Part shown: piece by piece, positions 5,682 to 6,001 of the stretch
Layout of the letters: each line of letters opens with the position of its first letter
Position numbering within the stretch: position 1 is the stretch's first letter
DNA from: Chloroflexota bacterium
Lineage (GTDB): Bacteria > Chloroflexota > Dehalococcoidia > Lucifugimonadales > Lucifugimonadaceae
Assembly: GCA_030831265.1 (NCBI GenBank)
Contig: JAURLM010000277.1
Location: 1-6,001 of the forward strand
Length of the DNA stretch: 6,001 nt
Direction of reading: 5' to 3'
Notes under the pieces: generated by a model
Seen by the model: the letters and a program-made list of their open reading frames with translations, nothing else
Told to the model about the DNA's origin: nothing
Databases searched by the model: none
Made by a program: the position numbers and the translations under genes

Positions 5682-6001
5682 TCAGTCCACAAGCCATTCC
5701 CGAACACGGTCAACTACCCGCACGAGGTCAGCATCGGTCACATCTATCCAGCTAATACGTGGATCGGATTGTTTAAACCAGTTGTTTTGATGCCGCACTA
5801 GGCGGTTGGTCGCCTGAATTGTATGCGTCCGAGCATCTGCAAGTGTCATCTTGCCGGCAATCACATCTGCAATCTCCCGGTACCCGATGGCCGAGAGAGC
5901 CGGAGCCTGGAAGTCGATACCGCTGTCGATCAAACGTTGCACTTCATCCACCCAGCCATCTGCCAGCATCTGATCGACACGCGCAACTATGCGTCGATGC
6001 A
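5682..6001 (-). CDS. miaA: tRNA dimethylallyltransferase MiaA, C-terminal part (cut by window end)
   Basis: The last 105 codons are present; the N-terminal part with the P-loop lies beyond base 6001. The frame is open to the edge (HRRIVARVDQMLADGWVDEVQRL...). MiaA transfers a dimethylallyl group to N6 of A37 in tRNAs reading UNN codons, which steadies codon-anticodon pairing. Family marks are the RVDQMLADGWVDEVQRL helix, the conserved SAIGYREI segment, and TNRLVRHQNNWFKQSDPRISWID, which corresponds to the RQ-x-x-WF-x(n)-W-(I/F)-D block near the family C-terminus. The product ends normally at a TGA (5682-5684). It appears to be the first visible gene of the leftward operon, with 61 bases to the dapF TTG start. 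The operon's promoter is outside the window or further upstream. Confidence 0.93.
   Translation of the reverse strand, partial: HRRIVARVDQMLADGWVDEVQRLIDSGIDFQAPALSAIGYREIADVIAGKMTLADARTHTIQATNRLVRHQNNWFKQSDPRISWIDVTDADLVRVVDRVREWLVD

Noticed and set aside
5621..5713. Longer dapF starting at TTG 5713
   Set aside because: The extra 31 residues do not match the family, overlap miaA by 32 bases, and lack a ribosome site as good as that of TTG 5620.
1..6001. tRNA, rRNA, CRISPR array, insertion sequence or phage genes
   Set aside because: No cloverleaf, spaced repeat array, transposase, terminal inverted repeats or phage-type genes were seen; the window is filled with housekeeping genes.

Overview
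This window of about 6 kb looks like ordinary bacterial chromosome with moderate GC content and densely packed genes. The best guess for the source is a Chloroflexota bacterium of the Dehalococcoidia/SAR202 kind. The main reason is the gene order miaA-dapF-dapL-hflX. A second reason is an aminotransferase that, from memory, closely resembles the LL-diaminopimelate aminotransferase of Dehalococcoides. This assignment is inference; no database search was possible.

Left part (1-1847). The window opens with the last 19 codons of a rightward gene, probably a CinA/PncC-like domain. It is overlapped by a rightward nucleotidylyltransferase-fold gene (48-656). In related proteins as I recall them, the two parts form one polypeptide, so the split is notable. 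A leftward MarR-family regulator (625-1104) meets that gene tail to tail with a 32-base overlap. The regulator is divergent from a nitroreductase-family flavoprotein (1266-1847). The 161-base region between them and the first codons of the nitroreductase carry several symmetric or repeated motifs that are candidate regulator sites.

Right part (1840-6001). Everything here runs leftward and forms one probable operon: miaA (C-terminal part only, cut by the window end), dapF, dapL, hflX and an unrecognised gene for about 126 residues. DapL makes LL-diaminopimelate directly from tetrahydrodipicolinate, and DapF would convert it to the meso form for lysine (and for peptidoglycan, if the cell has it). 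MiaA (tRNA A37 prenylation) and HflX (ribosome-associated GTPase) are translation-related partners that sit next to each other in many bacteria; here the two lysine genes lie between them. Spacers are short (9 to 61 bases) except for 166 bases between dapF and dapL.

The most interesting point is that DapF has serine at both positions normally held by the catalytic cysteines, although the rest of the active-site framework is present. Other points are the split CinA/nucleotidylyltransferase gene, a perfect 10-base inverted repeat just inside the nitroreductase gene, frequent TTG starts and a marked preference for TAG stop codons. I saw no mobile element, CRISPR array, tRNA or rRNA. No gene-free stretch exceeds 300 bases.
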